In this document: positions 33,115 to 42,196 of the stretch, in pieces
How the letters are laid out: each line of letters begins with the position of its first letter
How positions within the stretch are numbered: the stretch's first letter is position 1
Notes under the pieces: generated by a model
Told to the model about the DNA's origin: nothing
The model's database searches: none
Seen by the model: the letters and a program-made list of their open reading frames with translations, nothing else
DNA from: Bacillota bacterium
Lineage (GTDB): Bacteria > Bacillota > Clostridia > Lachnospirales > Lachnospiraceae
Direction of reading: 5' to 3'
Assembly (NCBI GenBank): GCA_023441965.1
Contig: JAEZNB010000012.1
Span: 186,001 to 250,000 of the forward strand
DNA length: 64,000 nucleotides
Made by a program: the position numbers and the translations under genes

Positions 33115-36100
33115 CTACTCTGCCCTATCTGCCTCGCCCCAGATTTCTGCCTTCATCTCATCCACTGTCTTCTTCTCCAGGTTGTGGTAGCTATATCCGG
33201 GAAGCCGAAGATCAAAGCCGCAGGCACTCCGAAACTCACAGTAATCGCAGGCCCTTCTCTCTCCGGACCGATAGGGATTTAACCTGGTATCGCCATTCAG
33301 AATCTTCTCACTATCCTCGGTCAGCTTACGGTTCACATATTGAAGCAGAGCCTTCAGCTGGGCCTCCTTCGCAGCGGAGGAACGTTTGGTCAGCTCACCC
33401 TCCTTATTGGTCTCAACCGGGATGATATCAGACCTGACTGAGGCCCGAAGCTGTCCGTCCTCTCCGGCCAGTTTTTGATCCATGCTTTGAAGTACCTGCT
33501 TATCCTGATTGACCAGTCCGTTCATCCGTAGGGCCTTAAAGATCTCGTCCTCAGCCTGCTCGGATTTGGCCACGATCGGATCATCGATATGGTAGTAGAA
33601 GATACCGGCAGGAACCAGCTCCTTCCCCGGATACTTATCCTTCAGAAAATCAAGGGCTGCACTAAGGTACACAGCCAGCTGCTGCTGGAGTCCGTGATAT
33701 ACACTACCGATGTCGAATACGGTAGCACCTGATTTATAATCTACTACCCGTACATATACCTTATCCTCTGTTTCATAAAGGTCCAATCGGTCAATCCTTC
33801 CCCGCAGATTCAGGGTGGAGGCCGGGAGATGGTTGAATATCAGCTCATAGCCGGACGGCTCGAAGGAGCCCTGCCTGATTTGCTGACAGAGAGCCCACAG
33901 GGTCCTCACTGTGATCCGCTCCATACGGGTGATCAGGTATTCACTTCTCTTGCTGCTTGTCAGATAGCTGCTCTCATATGTCTCCACTGCTTTAGCAACA
34001 CTCTGGACAGCCCATTCCTCTCTTAGCCCGTCAGGAATCGTATGCCAGCTGTATTCGCTGGTGTCCAGCCGCTTGGAGAACTCATCGATGGCATTATGAA
34101 AGATATTTCCGATGTCTGGAACCGCCAGCTTATATTCCTGCCTTTCTTCCAGAGACAGGCCAAAGGACATAAAATGAGCAAAGGCGCAGCCTGCATATCG
34201 TTCCAGTCTGGTGACACTGCCGGATAGCTCCCTCCCATATAGCAGTCTGGCCGCTTCCTTAGAGATTCCCTTCTCCTGATTGATATAGAAGGCTCCCTTC
34301 ATCAGCAGCTCCAGGATATCAGCCCTCTCTTCCTCCGATTTATAATAGAGGAAGAGCTCCCGCCACAGGTCAGACACTTCTCTGTCCTGCCAGCCTCTTA
34401 AGCCTTCCGCCAGATAGGCAATCCCGTCATCCCTTAAGATGTGCTCCAGGTCCTGCTGCTCCTCATCTTCCTTCCTGATTGTTAAACGGGGGAAGAGCTG
34501 CTTTAGCTTACCGATCAGGAAGGAGGAATTCGCGGATTTCCCCTCCTCATTTACCCTGTGATAGGTAATATAGAGCTTGTCCTTAGGCTTGGTCATGTTG
34601 AGGTAGAGATAGAATTGGCCGGTAAAGGCCTGCTGCCGCTTGGTGGGTGCCAGCTCTATGTTATGCTCTGTCAAAAGCTCCCGCTCCATATCGGACAGGA
34701 TTCCGCCGCTGCCGATGGTCTTTGGCAGGATTCCTTCATTCGCTCCGAGCAGGAAAAGGGCACGGATATCCTTCAGCCTGGTACGCTCCGTGTCTCCGAT
34801 GACCACCTCATCCACTCCCGGAGGGATCAAGCCTACCTTGACCTCGGCCAGTCCGGTCTCCAGAACCTCTCCGAACTCCTTAAGACTCAGCTTCTCCGAA
34901 CCCAGCAGGAGAACTATCTGGTCATAAAGCTCCATGATGATTCTATAAATCTGCTCATATTCCTTTGCTACCAGGGGCAGCCCCTGACGGCTGAAATCCT
35001 CACTCATGGCCTTCAGCTTCTCTTCTATTCTTAAGACTACTCCCAGCTCATAGAGAGCCGTGGTATAGTCCTTCACTTTCTTATCCTTGTCCTTTAATAC
35101 TTCAGCCAGAGGTCCCAGCTCCACCAGCAGCTTCCGTCTGGTCCCGTTGATCCTTTCCAGATCTACGGTTTCCTTCCTCCGGTACAGTCTGGCAAAGGGC
35201 TCCGCATATTTCTTATTGCCCCGGATACCGGTAGCCAGAATATAGTTCTCAAAATAATCGATCTCCTCCTGACAGATGCCGGTCAAGCCGGTCTTCAGAT
35301 AGCGGAAAACACTCTCATAGCTGAAGTCCTCTGCAATCACTGTGATGGCGGAACGAAGGAGCTCTGCGAAGGGATTGCCCAGAATCTCCTTCTTGTAATC
35401 GATAAAGCAGGGGATTCCCGCCTTGAGAAAGCTTCGCTTTGCCAGCCTGCCGTATTGTTCCACATCACCGGTTACGATAGCAATCTCCTGATAACGATAG
35501 CCCTCTTCCCTGACCAGACGCTTTATCTCTCTGGCTGCAAAGGCGATCTCTCCCTCCGCATCCCTGGCAGTGTGAACAGTGATTTCCTCCTGGTCTTCCT
35601 GATAACAGGTATAAGGGTAACGGAACATATTATGCTCCAGGGAAGCTAAGGCAGGAGAATTCTTGAAACGGTAGGGAAGCTTAAGTCCTCCTTTCTCCAG
35701 GGCATTCACAACAGGCAGAAGCTCTGTACCGGTCTCCTCCGCTATGGAATACAGCTTTTGGATGGTCTTCTTGCTTAACCCGAAGAGCTGGTGCTCCGAC
35801 AAGTCTCTAAGATCCTCTGTGGGATCAATGGTAACCGTGATCATGACCTTCTTCGCATATTTCATCATTTTCGCCAGCAGCGCGTACTGACAGGGAGTAA
35901 AGCCGGTGAAGCCATCGAAGCAGATGACACTGTTTTTCAGCCACTCGGATCGGTCCAATACCTCATTCAGAGAGATCAAGATCTCTTCAGCCGTGATGTA
36001 GCGCTCCTTCATGAAGGCAGCAAAGCCCTCATAGATGGTCAGGATATCCTTTAGCTTGGCCTTCAGGACCGGTTTTTTCTCCGAGATCTGAAGCATCTGT

Positions 36101-36519
36101 TCAAAGTCCTCCGGCCTCACATTATATTGATACAGCTCTGACAGGAGGGATTTCAGCTCATTGATAAAGCCCGTCTTTCTGACACTGGCTCCAAATAAGA
36201 TCAGCTCCTTTTTCTTCTCTGCCACTACCCTGCGCAGCACCATGCTCTTACCGGTATCCTCCAGAATCGGACGGTCATTGCCTCCCACCTCATCAAAGAT
36301 TCTGTAAGCAAAGCGCAAAAAGCTAAGGATATCGACATTCATGAGTCCGTGCTTCGGGTGCATGGATACCATATCCTTCTGTGTCTGTAGCGTGAACTGC
36401 TCCGGTACGATTACCAGATAAGAGGTCTCGGGCTTCAGGCAGGATTCTTCTATTATATTTTGGTATAGCTGATAAGATTTGCCGGAGCCGGCACCTCCGA
36501 GAAACAACTGCAGGGACAT
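33115..36519 (-). CDS. addB: ATP-dependent helicase/nuclease subunit B (AddB)
   Basis: A 1134-residue AddAB partner. Walker A is GGAGSGKS at residues about 7-14; most of the helicase-like half is divergent as in the family. The C-terminal nuclease is intact (RVVDYKSGAT), and the four iron-sulfur Cys are seen: one in RYAGCAFAHF and three in ACDYCEFRSACGF. GGAGG lies seven bases before the ATG at 36519; the 16 codons upstream in frame have no ribosome site. Gene order addB-addA is typical for Firmicutes. Confidence 0.96.
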   Translation of the reverse strand: MSLQLFLGGAGSGKSYQLYQNIIEESCLKPETSYLVIVPEQFTLQTQKDMVSMHPKHGLMNVDILSFLRFAYRIFDEVGGNDRPILEDTGKSMVLRRVVAEKKKELILFGASVRKTGFINELKSLLSELYQYNVRPEDFEQMLQISEKKPVLKAKLKDILTIYEGFAAFMKERYITAEEILISLNEVLDRSEWLKNSVICFDGFTGFTPCQYALLAKMMKYAKKVMITVTIDPTEDLRDLSEHQLFGLSKKTIQKLYSIAEETGTELLPVVNALEKGGLKLPYRFKNSPALASLEHNMFRYPYTCYQEDQEEITVHTARDAEGEIAFAAREIKRLVREEGYRYQEIAIVTGDVEQYGRLAKRSFLKAGIPCFIDYKKEILGNPFAELLRSAITVIAEDFSYESVFRYLKTGLTGICQEEIDYFENYILATGIRGNKKYAEPFARLYRRKETVDLERINGTRRKLLVELGPLAEVLKDKDKKVKDYTTALYELGVVLRIEEKLKAMSEDFSRQGLPLVAKEYEQIYRIIMELYDQIVLLLGSEKLSLKEFGEVLETGLAEVKVGLIPPGVDEVVIGDTERTRLKDIRALFLLGANEGILPKTIGSGGILSDMERELLTEHNIELAPTKRQQAFTGQFYLYLNMTKPKDKLYITYHRVNEEGKSANSSFLIGKLKQLFPRLTIRKEDEEQQDLEHILRDDGIAYLAEGLRGWQDREVSDLWRELFLYYKSEEERADILELLMKGAFYINQEKGISKEAARLLYGRELSGSVTRLERYAGCAFAHFMSFGLSLEERQEYKLAVPDIGNIFHNAIDEFSKRLDTSEYSWHTIPDGLREEWAVQSVAKAVETYESSYLTSSKRSEYLITRMERITVRTLWALCQQIRQGSFEPSGYELIFNHLPASTLNLRGRIDRLDLYETEDKVYVRVVDYKSGATVFDIGSVYHGLQQQLAVYLSAALDFLKDKYPGKELVPAGIFYYHIDDPIVAKSEQAEDEIFKALRMNGLVNQDKQVLQSMDQKLAGEDGQLRASVRSDIIPVETNKEGELTKRSSAAKEAQLKALLQYVNRKLTEDSEKILNGDTRLNPYRSGERRACDYCEFRSACGFDLRLPGYSYHNLEKKTVDEMKAEIWGEADRAE

Positions 36520-36638
36520 AGAAATTCCTCCATAAAATAGCTTGCAACCTGTATAATTTCTCTGCATAAATTAACTTTAAGCATAATACTATATAATAAG
36601 ATTAAGACAATGAAGCAAATATGCTCCGGAGGATAGAA

Positions 36639-37073
36639 ATGGCGAAAACGAAAATAGTCGTTATCCAGTTAAAAGAAATTATATATACGGTTATCTTTGC
36701 CGCGTTGGGTATCCTTCTGATCCTTTTGTTAATTTTCATGTTCAATGGAAAAGATGAGGAAGAAGCTTCCACAGAAACCAGCCTCTATAAGGCTGGGGTA
36801 TGGACCTCCTCCATTGCTCTGAATGACATAGCGATCAATCTGGAAGTAATTCTTGACGAGAACCATATCAACTCAGTTCGTATCGTAAATATTGATGATA
36901 CCATAACTACAATGTATCCTCTCGTTGAGCCTTCCCTGGAAGAGATTGCTCTTCAGCTTTACGAGGATGTGCCGATCGATCAGGTGGAGCTGTCAGCGGA
37001 CAGCAGATATACGCAGATCCTCCTGATTGAAGCCATCAAGGTCGCACTTGACAAAGCCAAGGTTTCACCCTGA
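36639..37073 (+). CDS. Small single-pass membrane protein of unknown function
   Basis: A 144-residue protein with an N-terminal transmembrane segment (YTVIFAALGILLILLLIFMF, about 16-35), then a short acidic linker and a soluble domain outside: YKAGVWTSSIALNDIAINLEVILDENHINSVRIVN. The middle (beta strands with INSVRIVNIDDT) faintly recalls FMN-binding or PepSY-like small domains, but I do not recognise the family. GGAGG lies six bases before the ATG at 36639. It is divergent from addB and convergent with the DegV gene, so context gives no role. Confidence 0.7.
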   Translation: MAKTKIVVIQLKEIIYTVIFAALGILLILLLIFMFNGKDEEEASTETSLYKAGVWTSSIALNDIAINLEVILDENHINSVRIVNIDDTITTMYPLVEPSLEEIALQLYEDVPIDQVELSADSRYTQILLIEAIKVALDKAKVSP

Positions 37074-37096
37074 CTATTCTTACATAGCGCCTTCTT

Positions 37097-37161
37097 AGTA
37101 CAACGTTCTGCAACAGTCTCCTGTCCCACACCTCCAGGCAGCTGTTACAGAACGTTGTACT
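37097..37161. terminator. Long hairpin between convergent genes
   Basis: A near-perfect 20-bp stem, AGTACAACGTTCTGCAACAG with CTGTTACAGAACGTTGTACT. It lies between the plus-strand membrane-protein gene and the minus-strand DegV gene. There is no T-tract on either side, so termination would rely on the stem alone. Confidence 0.5.
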
Positions 37162-37166
37162 GTGTA

Positions 37167-38075
37167 TTAGCTGATATGTAGCTTTGTATCATCCAAACGC
37201 AAATATTTCTTGTAAGGGGAGGGCTCACTTAAGAACACTATCCCTATAATGCCGGGGCCTGTATGGGCACCGATGGCACAGCCCACATAATTATCCAAAA
37301 AGAACTTACAGCCATAGGTTTTATTCAGCTGGTCCTTCATCCAATCCATGGTCTTGGCATCATCTCCGTGAACGACTCCGAGGATCTGATCCTCCAGATC
37401 TGCCCCTCGCTCACCAACCAGTTCAATCAGACGCTTCAAGGATTTCTGCCTTCCTCTTACCTTCTCAAAGGATTCTAAGGCTCCCAAATCATTGACCTGA
37501 ATAATCGGTTTAATATCCAAAAGACTTCCGGCGATGGCAGAGGTTCTGCTAAGGCGTCCTCCCTTCAGCAGATATTCCAGCGTATTTACCGTGAAGATAT
37601 GCTCCGCATGTCCGCAGTGCCATTCAATTCCATCAATGATTTCCTGCTTGGAGGCACCGTTTTTCTGCATCAGCAGAGCATAATAGGTGGCTACTCCGAA
37701 GCCCAGGGAAGCACATTTCGTGTCTATGATGGTAAGTTCAAAATCCGGGTACTGTTCCAGCAACTCGGTCTTTGCCAGGTTAGCCGCATTGAAGGTTCCG
37801 GCTATTCCGGTCGAAAAGCACAGATAGATGACCTCATCCTTGTTCTGGGCATAGGGCAGGAAGTTATCATAAAACATCTGAGCGTTGATGTGATAGGTTT
37901 TCACATCCTTCCCGCTTCTTAGAATATCATAAAACTTCTCCGGTACAATTGTCTTGCCGTCGAAATAGTCCTTCTCATCAATGACTACCGGGGTAGGGAT
38001 TACATGCAGACCATATTCCTCAATGACCCATTTGGGTGTATCTGATGCCGAATCGGTAACAATCTTTAGTGCCAT
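37167..38075 (-). CDS. DegV family fatty-acid-binding protein
   Basis: A 302-residue DegV (FakB-like) protein. The family binds a fatty acid between two domains and, as FakB, presents it to the FakA kinase. Seen: KIVTDSASDTP at the start, FSTGIAGTFNAA, the LLKGGRLSR block and the C-terminal IGAHTGPGIIGIVF. Length is normal. No fakA is adjacent. It is preceded on the same strand by nadE with about 88 bases between. Confidence 0.92.
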   Translation of the reverse strand: MALKIVTDSASDTPKWVIEEYGLHVIPTPVVIDEKDYFDGKTIVPEKFYDILRSGKDVKTYHINAQMFYDNFLPYAQNKDEVIYLCFSTGIAGTFNAANLAKTELLEQYPDFELTIIDTKCASLGFGVATYYALLMQKNGASKQEIIDGIEWHCGHAEHIFTVNTLEYLLKGGRLSRTSAIAGSLLDIKPIIQVNDLGALESFEKVRGRQKSLKRLIELVGERGADLEDQILGVVHGDDAKTMDWMKDQLNKTYGCKFFLDNYVGCAIGAHTGPGIIGIVFLSEPSPYKKYLRLDDTKLHIS

Positions 38076-38163
38076 TTCTCATCCTCCTATGATATATCCT
38101 CAGTTTATCAGCCGGTACTTCCTATTCTTGTTATGCCGCAGCCTTACCGGCTACTTCTGCTTC

Positions 38164-40092
38164 TTATGACAGCCTTTGAAGCTCCTCCCTCCATAGGGCA
38201 GACGATGCATCACTGGGCATCCTTAAATCGCCCCTCGGAGATACCGAGACACTGCCCACCTTAGGTCCGTCCGGCAGGCAGGAACGCTTGAACTGCTGGG
38301 AGAAGAACCTTTGGTAGAATACCTTCAGCCATTTCAGGATATCCTCATCCCCATAGCTTCCCCGGAAAGCAAGCTTCGCCAGGCGGTAAACCTTAGCCGG
38401 TTCATATCCGAAACGCAGGATATAGTATAGGAAGAAATCATGCAGCTCGTAGGGGCCGACGATATCCTCCGTCCGTTGTGAGATCTCACCCTCCTTCGGA
38501 GGCAGCAGCTCCGGACTGACAGGGGTAGCCAGAATATCCATCAGCACCTCGGAGAGCTTCGGGTCCGTAGCCTGGTCTGCAAAATAGGAAACAAGAAAGC
38601 GAACCAGGGTCTTAGGCACAGAGGAGTTCACCCCATACATGGACATATGGTCTCCATTATAGGTAGCCCAGCCCAGGGCCAGCTCCGACATATCGCCGGT
38701 TCCGATGACAAGACCGTTATAGCGTCCTGCAAGATCCATCAGAACCTGTGTCCTTTCTCTTGCCTGACTGTTCTCATAGGTCAGGTCATGCTGATTGATG
38801 TCCTGTCCGATATCCCGGAAATGCAGCTCCACCGCTTCCCGGATGGGGATCTCCAGGGCTGTGACACCCAGGCATTCCATAAGCTTCAGGGCGTTCTGAT
38901 AGGTCCTGTCCGTGGTTCCGAAGCAGGGCATGGTGACAGCAACAATTCCCTTCTTATCCAGCTTCAGAAGCTCAAAGGCCTTCACCGTTACCAGCAGGGC
39001 CAGAGTAGAATCCAACCCGCCGGAGATACCGACGATGGCTGCTTTGATTCCGGTATGCTCCAATCTGGTCTTTAAGCCCAGAGCCTGTATATTGATGATA
39101 TCCCTGCAGCGCTTGTTCCGATTGCTTTTCTCCGAAGGAACAAAGGGAGCGGGATCAATCTTTCTGGTCAATTCGATTTCTTCTAATTCATAAGCACCCT
39201 CCCGGAAGGAAAAGGGAACCACCGTATAGGCTTCCGAATTCTGTCCCAGATAGGTATTCATTCTTCTGCGTTCGCTTCTAAGCTTGCCCAGATCCAGCTC
39301 TGTCATAATCATCCCATTCTCAAAGGGAACTGTCTCGGCTAAGAGCGTGCCATTCTCAGCAATCAGGTTATGACCGGCAAATACCAGATCCGTGGTAGAC
39401 TCTCCTTCACCGGCATCGGAATAGATATATCCGCAGACCAGCCTTGCGGACTGGCTCTTCACCAGATCTCTGCGGAATTCATCCTTCGCGGTCAGTTCAT
39501 CACTGGCAGACAGGTTGGCGATTACCGTAGCTCCCGCCACGCAGTGGAAGGCGCCGGGAGATAGGGGAATCCACAGATCCTCGCAGATTTCAACACCTAA
39601 CATAAAGTCCGGCAGGTTTTGGCATTGGAAAAGGATTCTGGAGCCAAAGGCAAGCTCCTCTCCCATAAAATTAACCTTCACCGTATCCTGATTCCCGGAG
39701 GTAAAATGTCTGGCTTCATAGAACTCCGTATAATTCGGAATACTAAGCTTCGGAACCAGGCCCAGAACCTTCCCGTTCTGAAGGACGGCAGCCGTGTTAT
39801 AAAGCTTGCCCTGCCTCTGATAAGGAAAGCCTACGACAGCAACAAGCTCCTTCCCACGGGTCGCTTCTGCTATCCTTACTACCTGCTCGGAAGCATTACG
39901 GAGCAAGGTTTCCTGAAGAAACAGATCCCCGCAGGTATATCCGGTAACACACAGCTCCGGAAAAACAATCAGCTTCGCAGCCTTCTTCTCCGCTATCTCT
40001 ATCAGATCAATTATGTTTCCTGCGTTATAGATGCAGTCTGCAACCCTGATTTTTGGGGTCGCTGCAGCAACACGAAGAAATCCATGCTTCAT
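38164..40092 (-). CDS. nadE: Glutamine-hydrolysing NAD+ synthase
   Basis: A 642-residue two-domain enzyme making NAD from deamido-NAD, ATP and glutamine. Residues 1 to about 290 are a nitrilase-type glutaminase: the Glu in VFPELCVTGYTCGD, the Lys in LVPKLSIPNYTEFYE and the Cys in GVEICEDLWIP form the triad. The rest is the NAD synthetase domain with the ATP pyrophosphatase loop ISGGLDSTLALL and GTGDMSELALGWATYNGDHMSMY. It has its own promoter at 40171-40199. Confidence 0.96.
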   Translation of the reverse strand: MKHGFLRVAAATPKIRVADCIYNAGNIIDLIEIAEKKAAKLIVFPELCVTGYTCGDLFLQETLLRNASEQVVRIAEATRGKELVAVVGFPYQRQGKLYNTAAVLQNGKVLGLVPKLSIPNYTEFYEARHFTSGNQDTVKVNFMGEELAFGSRILFQCQNLPDFMLGVEICEDLWIPLSPGAFHCVAGATVIANLSASDELTAKDEFRRDLVKSQSARLVCGYIYSDAGEGESTTDLVFAGHNLIAENGTLLAETVPFENGMIMTELDLGKLRSERRRMNTYLGQNSEAYTVVPFSFREGAYELEEIELTRKIDPAPFVPSEKSNRNKRCRDIINIQALGLKTRLEHTGIKAAIVGISGGLDSTLALLVTVKAFELLKLDKKGIVAVTMPCFGTTDRTYQNALKLMECLGVTALEIPIREAVELHFRDIGQDINQHDLTYENSQARERTQVLMDLAGRYNGLVIGTGDMSELALGWATYNGDHMSMYGVNSSVPKTLVRFLVSYFADQATDPKLSEVLMDILATPVSPELLPPKEGEISQRTEDIVGPYELHDFFLYYILRFGYEPAKVYRLAKLAFRGSYGDEDILKWLKVFYQRFFSQQFKRSCLPDGPKVGSVSVSPRGDLRMPSDASSALWREELQRLS

Positions 40093-40170
40093 TTTCTACT
40101 CCCATCTGCTCATAAGCAACTTAGAATGTATCTGTTTTAAATATTAGCATCGACAAAAATATCTATGCTT

Positions 40171-40199
40171 ATTATAGAATTCCCCATAGGAAAAAACAA
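40171..40199 (-). promoter_or_regulatory. nadE promoter
   Basis: Minus strand: -35 TTGTTT (40199-40194), 17-base spacer, perfect -10 TATAAT (40176-40171), about 80 bases before the nadE start. Confidence 0.75.
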
Positions 40200-40233
40200 G
40201 TGAAAGTTTGAACTGACTATGCTTCGCAAAGCA

Positions 40234-40295
40234 GTTGATAACAGAATGCCTGCCCTTTACAAGCAAGCTTGCAAGGGCAGGCATATGTTATCAAC
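40234..40295. repeat. Long perfect-core hairpin
   Basis: GTTGATAACA pairs with TGTTATCAAC at the base, and ATGCCTGCCCTT with AAGGGCAGGCAT in the core, with AAGC/GCTT near the loop. It lies between the ncRNA candidate and the nadE promoter. There is no T-tract, so it may be an ncRNA 3' domain or a processing structure rather than a simple terminator. Confidence 0.7.
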
Positions 40296-40297
40296 CG

Positions 40298-40530
40298 AAA
40301 AACGTAACCGTTTTCTGTTCTATGTGATAGAGTGGTCTGCTCACTCTGCTTTCACGAATAAGTCTCTTTACGCAAGGAAAGCGGCCGTAGCCGCCTTTCT
40401 CTTTCGTAGTATACCCAAAATGCCGGTTCCTGTATTTTGACTCCTAGCCAAGCTAGGTGGGTAACCGCATGTAAGCTTCTGCCTTCCACTGCAAACGGTG
40501 GCCTGACATCCACTGACAAATGTAGGAATC
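40298..40530 (-). ncRNA. Candidate structured non-coding RNA of about 230 nt
   Basis: A 574-base gap between the histidine kinase and nadE has no plausible ORF but shows dense RNA-like structure on the minus strand, starting just after a strong extended -10. Hairpins in order: CCAC/GTGG; CCTAGC-TTG-GCTAGG; AAAAT/ATTTT; GAAAG-G-CGGC with UACG tetraloop and GCCG-CTTTC; AGAGTG/CACTCT; and the final AAAACG-GTTA-CGTTTTT, a plausible weak terminator. The 5' GGATTCCT can also pair with AGGAACC about 100 nt later, a long-range contact. Position and size suit raiA-type or 6S RNA, but I cannot match a consensus by eye, so the class is left open. Confidence 0.6.
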
Positions 40531-40534
40531 CCGT

Positions 40535-40543
40535 ATTATATCA
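40535..40543 (-). promoter_or_regulatory. Extended -10 promoter of the ncRNA candidate
   Basis: Minus strand TGATATAAT: a perfect TATAAT with the TGN extension. The -35 region is poor, which is usual for extended -10 promoters. Transcription would start near 40530-40528. Confidence 0.6.
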
Positions 40544-40666
40544 TGTAGGTTCAAAATTACAGGAGTATCGCACATCTCAGGAATTCTTATTCATTTCTGA
40601 TACATTTATTATACCTTATTTTCCTTTGTGATTCAAGGTTTTTATCTTTATTATGATAGGTATTTC

Positions 40667-42151
40667 TTAGAAATCCAGTTCCTCAATGGGAAATGTGAAT
40701 AAGAAGGTGCTTCCTACTCCGGGGGCGGAATCTACCTCTATACTGCCCCCGTGTTTTATCGCAATCTGCTTTGCGATCGCCAGTCCCAGACCTGTTCCGC
40801 TGGCATTCTGCCGAAGGTTTGTCTTATAGAATTTCTCAAAAATATTGGGAATATCACAAGCTTCTATTCCTATGCCCTCATCTCTGATTGACACTATTAT
40901 TTTGTCCCTCTTTGATAAATTTATGTGAACTGTTTTATCGTTCGCAGAGAATTTAATGGCATTATCCAGGATCACCATGAACATCTGCCTTAAGCGGTCA
41001 TAGTCTCCGTACATCATCAGTACGGGGCTATCTTTGGTCACTTCAATCGTAATGTTCTTCTTGTCCGCAATCGCTCCGGCACTGCGGATAATGTCATCAA
41101 ATACCTGGACCAGGTTCACCGGCTCCTTCTCAATTGCGAAATCGGGATTCTGCATCTTTGAAAGCAGCAGCAGGTCTCCAACCAACCGTTCCATGGATTT
41201 GCATTCGGATAGCATCCGGTCATAGTATTGTGCAACCTTGTCCTTCTCCTGAACCACTCCGTCCACCAAAGTCTCGGTGTAGGCTCTTATAACTGTAATC
41301 GGAGTTCTCAGCTCATGGGATACATTCGCAAAGAAGTCCAGACGCATCTGCTCCAGATTCTTTCTCTGAATCTCGTTCTCCATCAGCTTCTCGGACAGGA
41401 TATCCACGGTTTTTGCCAGGTCACCGATCTCATCCTTCCGGCTGATACCGGTCTTACTGTTGTATTTTCCTGCTGCCAGTTCCAGGGCTGTTAACCTCAT
41501 CCTCGATATGGGCAGGGCTAGCTCTGTGGCAAATACAATAATGATGATAAAGGAAATGGCCAGAGCCGCCACACTGCTGTAGATGATAACCCTTAAGCTG
41601 CCGTTGATAATATCCTTCAGCTCTGTTACCGGAGATTTTAAGAGCACAGCTCCCACGACCTCCCCCCGGTTGATCCCATAGATCGGAACAGCCATGGTAA
41701 TGGTCTGGGCCTGATATATTTCATCATAATTATAGCTGTATTCCGGTTCATTATGAAAGGCCCGGTCTACCAGATAGACATAATCCCGATAATCCTCAGA
41801 TTCTGCCAGTTCCTCATAGGAATTGGTGGCCAGCCTGTCATCCATGGGACGCTTTGCATTGGGATTGGCAATGGTCCAGATATCCAGTCCGGTAATCTTG
41901 GATATCTTATTGTAGGTATTCAGAAACTCCTGATACTTCTCGTTATTAATGAAATCATTTGTAATCATGGAGGCAAAATTCTCTGCCTGTTCCTGTACCT
42001 CTACCCTGTTATTCGTCATCGTGGTATTCTCATAGAGCCTGATGAAGATATAACAGATCAGGACAGCTGTCACCAACAGCATGACTGCGTAATTCAGATA
42101 TAGCTTAAAAAACAAGCGGTTGTAAATAGGTATCTTATTTTCCTTTGACAT
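40667..42151 (-). CDS. Sensor histidine kinase
   Basis: A 494-residue two-component sensor. TM1 at about 13-35 and TM2 at about 185-207 enclose an extracellular sensing domain of about 150 residues. HAMP follows (LPISRMRLTALELAAGKY), then HisKA with the phospho-acceptor His in FFANVSHELRTPITV, then the ATPase domain with N box (MFMVILDNAIKFS), G1 (DEGIGIE), F box and G2 (GTGLGLAIAKQIAIKHGG). CGGAGG lies six bases before the ATG. It is 45 bases downstream of its response-regulator gene. The PhoR/ResE-like layout does not tell the signal. Confidence 0.93.
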   Translation of the reverse strand: MSKENKIPIYNRLFFKLYLNYAVMLLVTAVLICYIFIRLYENTTMTNNRVEVQEQAENFASMITNDFINNEKYQEFLNTYNKISKITGLDIWTIANPNAKRPMDDRLATNSYEELAESEDYRDYVYLVDRAFHNEPEYSYNYDEIYQAQTITMAVPIYGINRGEVVGAVLLKSPVTELKDIINGSLRVIIYSSVAALAISFIIIIVFATELALPISRMRLTALELAAGKYNSKTGISRKDEIGDLAKTVDILSEKLMENEIQRKNLEQMRLDFFANVSHELRTPITVIRAYTETLVDGVVQEKDKVAQYYDRMLSECKSMERLVGDLLLLSKMQNPDFAIEKEPVNLVQVFDDIIRSAGAIADKKNITIEVTKDSPVLMMYGDYDRLRQMFMVILDNAIKFSANDKTVHINLSKRDKIIVSIRDEGIGIEACDIPNIFEKFYKTNLRQNASGTGLGLAIAKQIAIKHGGSIEVDSAPGVGSTFLFTFPIEELDF

Positions 42152-42196
42152 CCTGTGCCTCCGATTTACGGATGTAGTGCTGTCCGATTTATCTTA

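Noticed and set aside
40455..40475. GGTGGGTAACCGC resembling the T-box AGGGTGGTACCGCG on the plus strand
   Set aside because: The match is imperfect, there is no Stem I or specifier region, no terminator follows, and the nearest downstream plus-strand sequence is the 3' end of a minus-strand gene.
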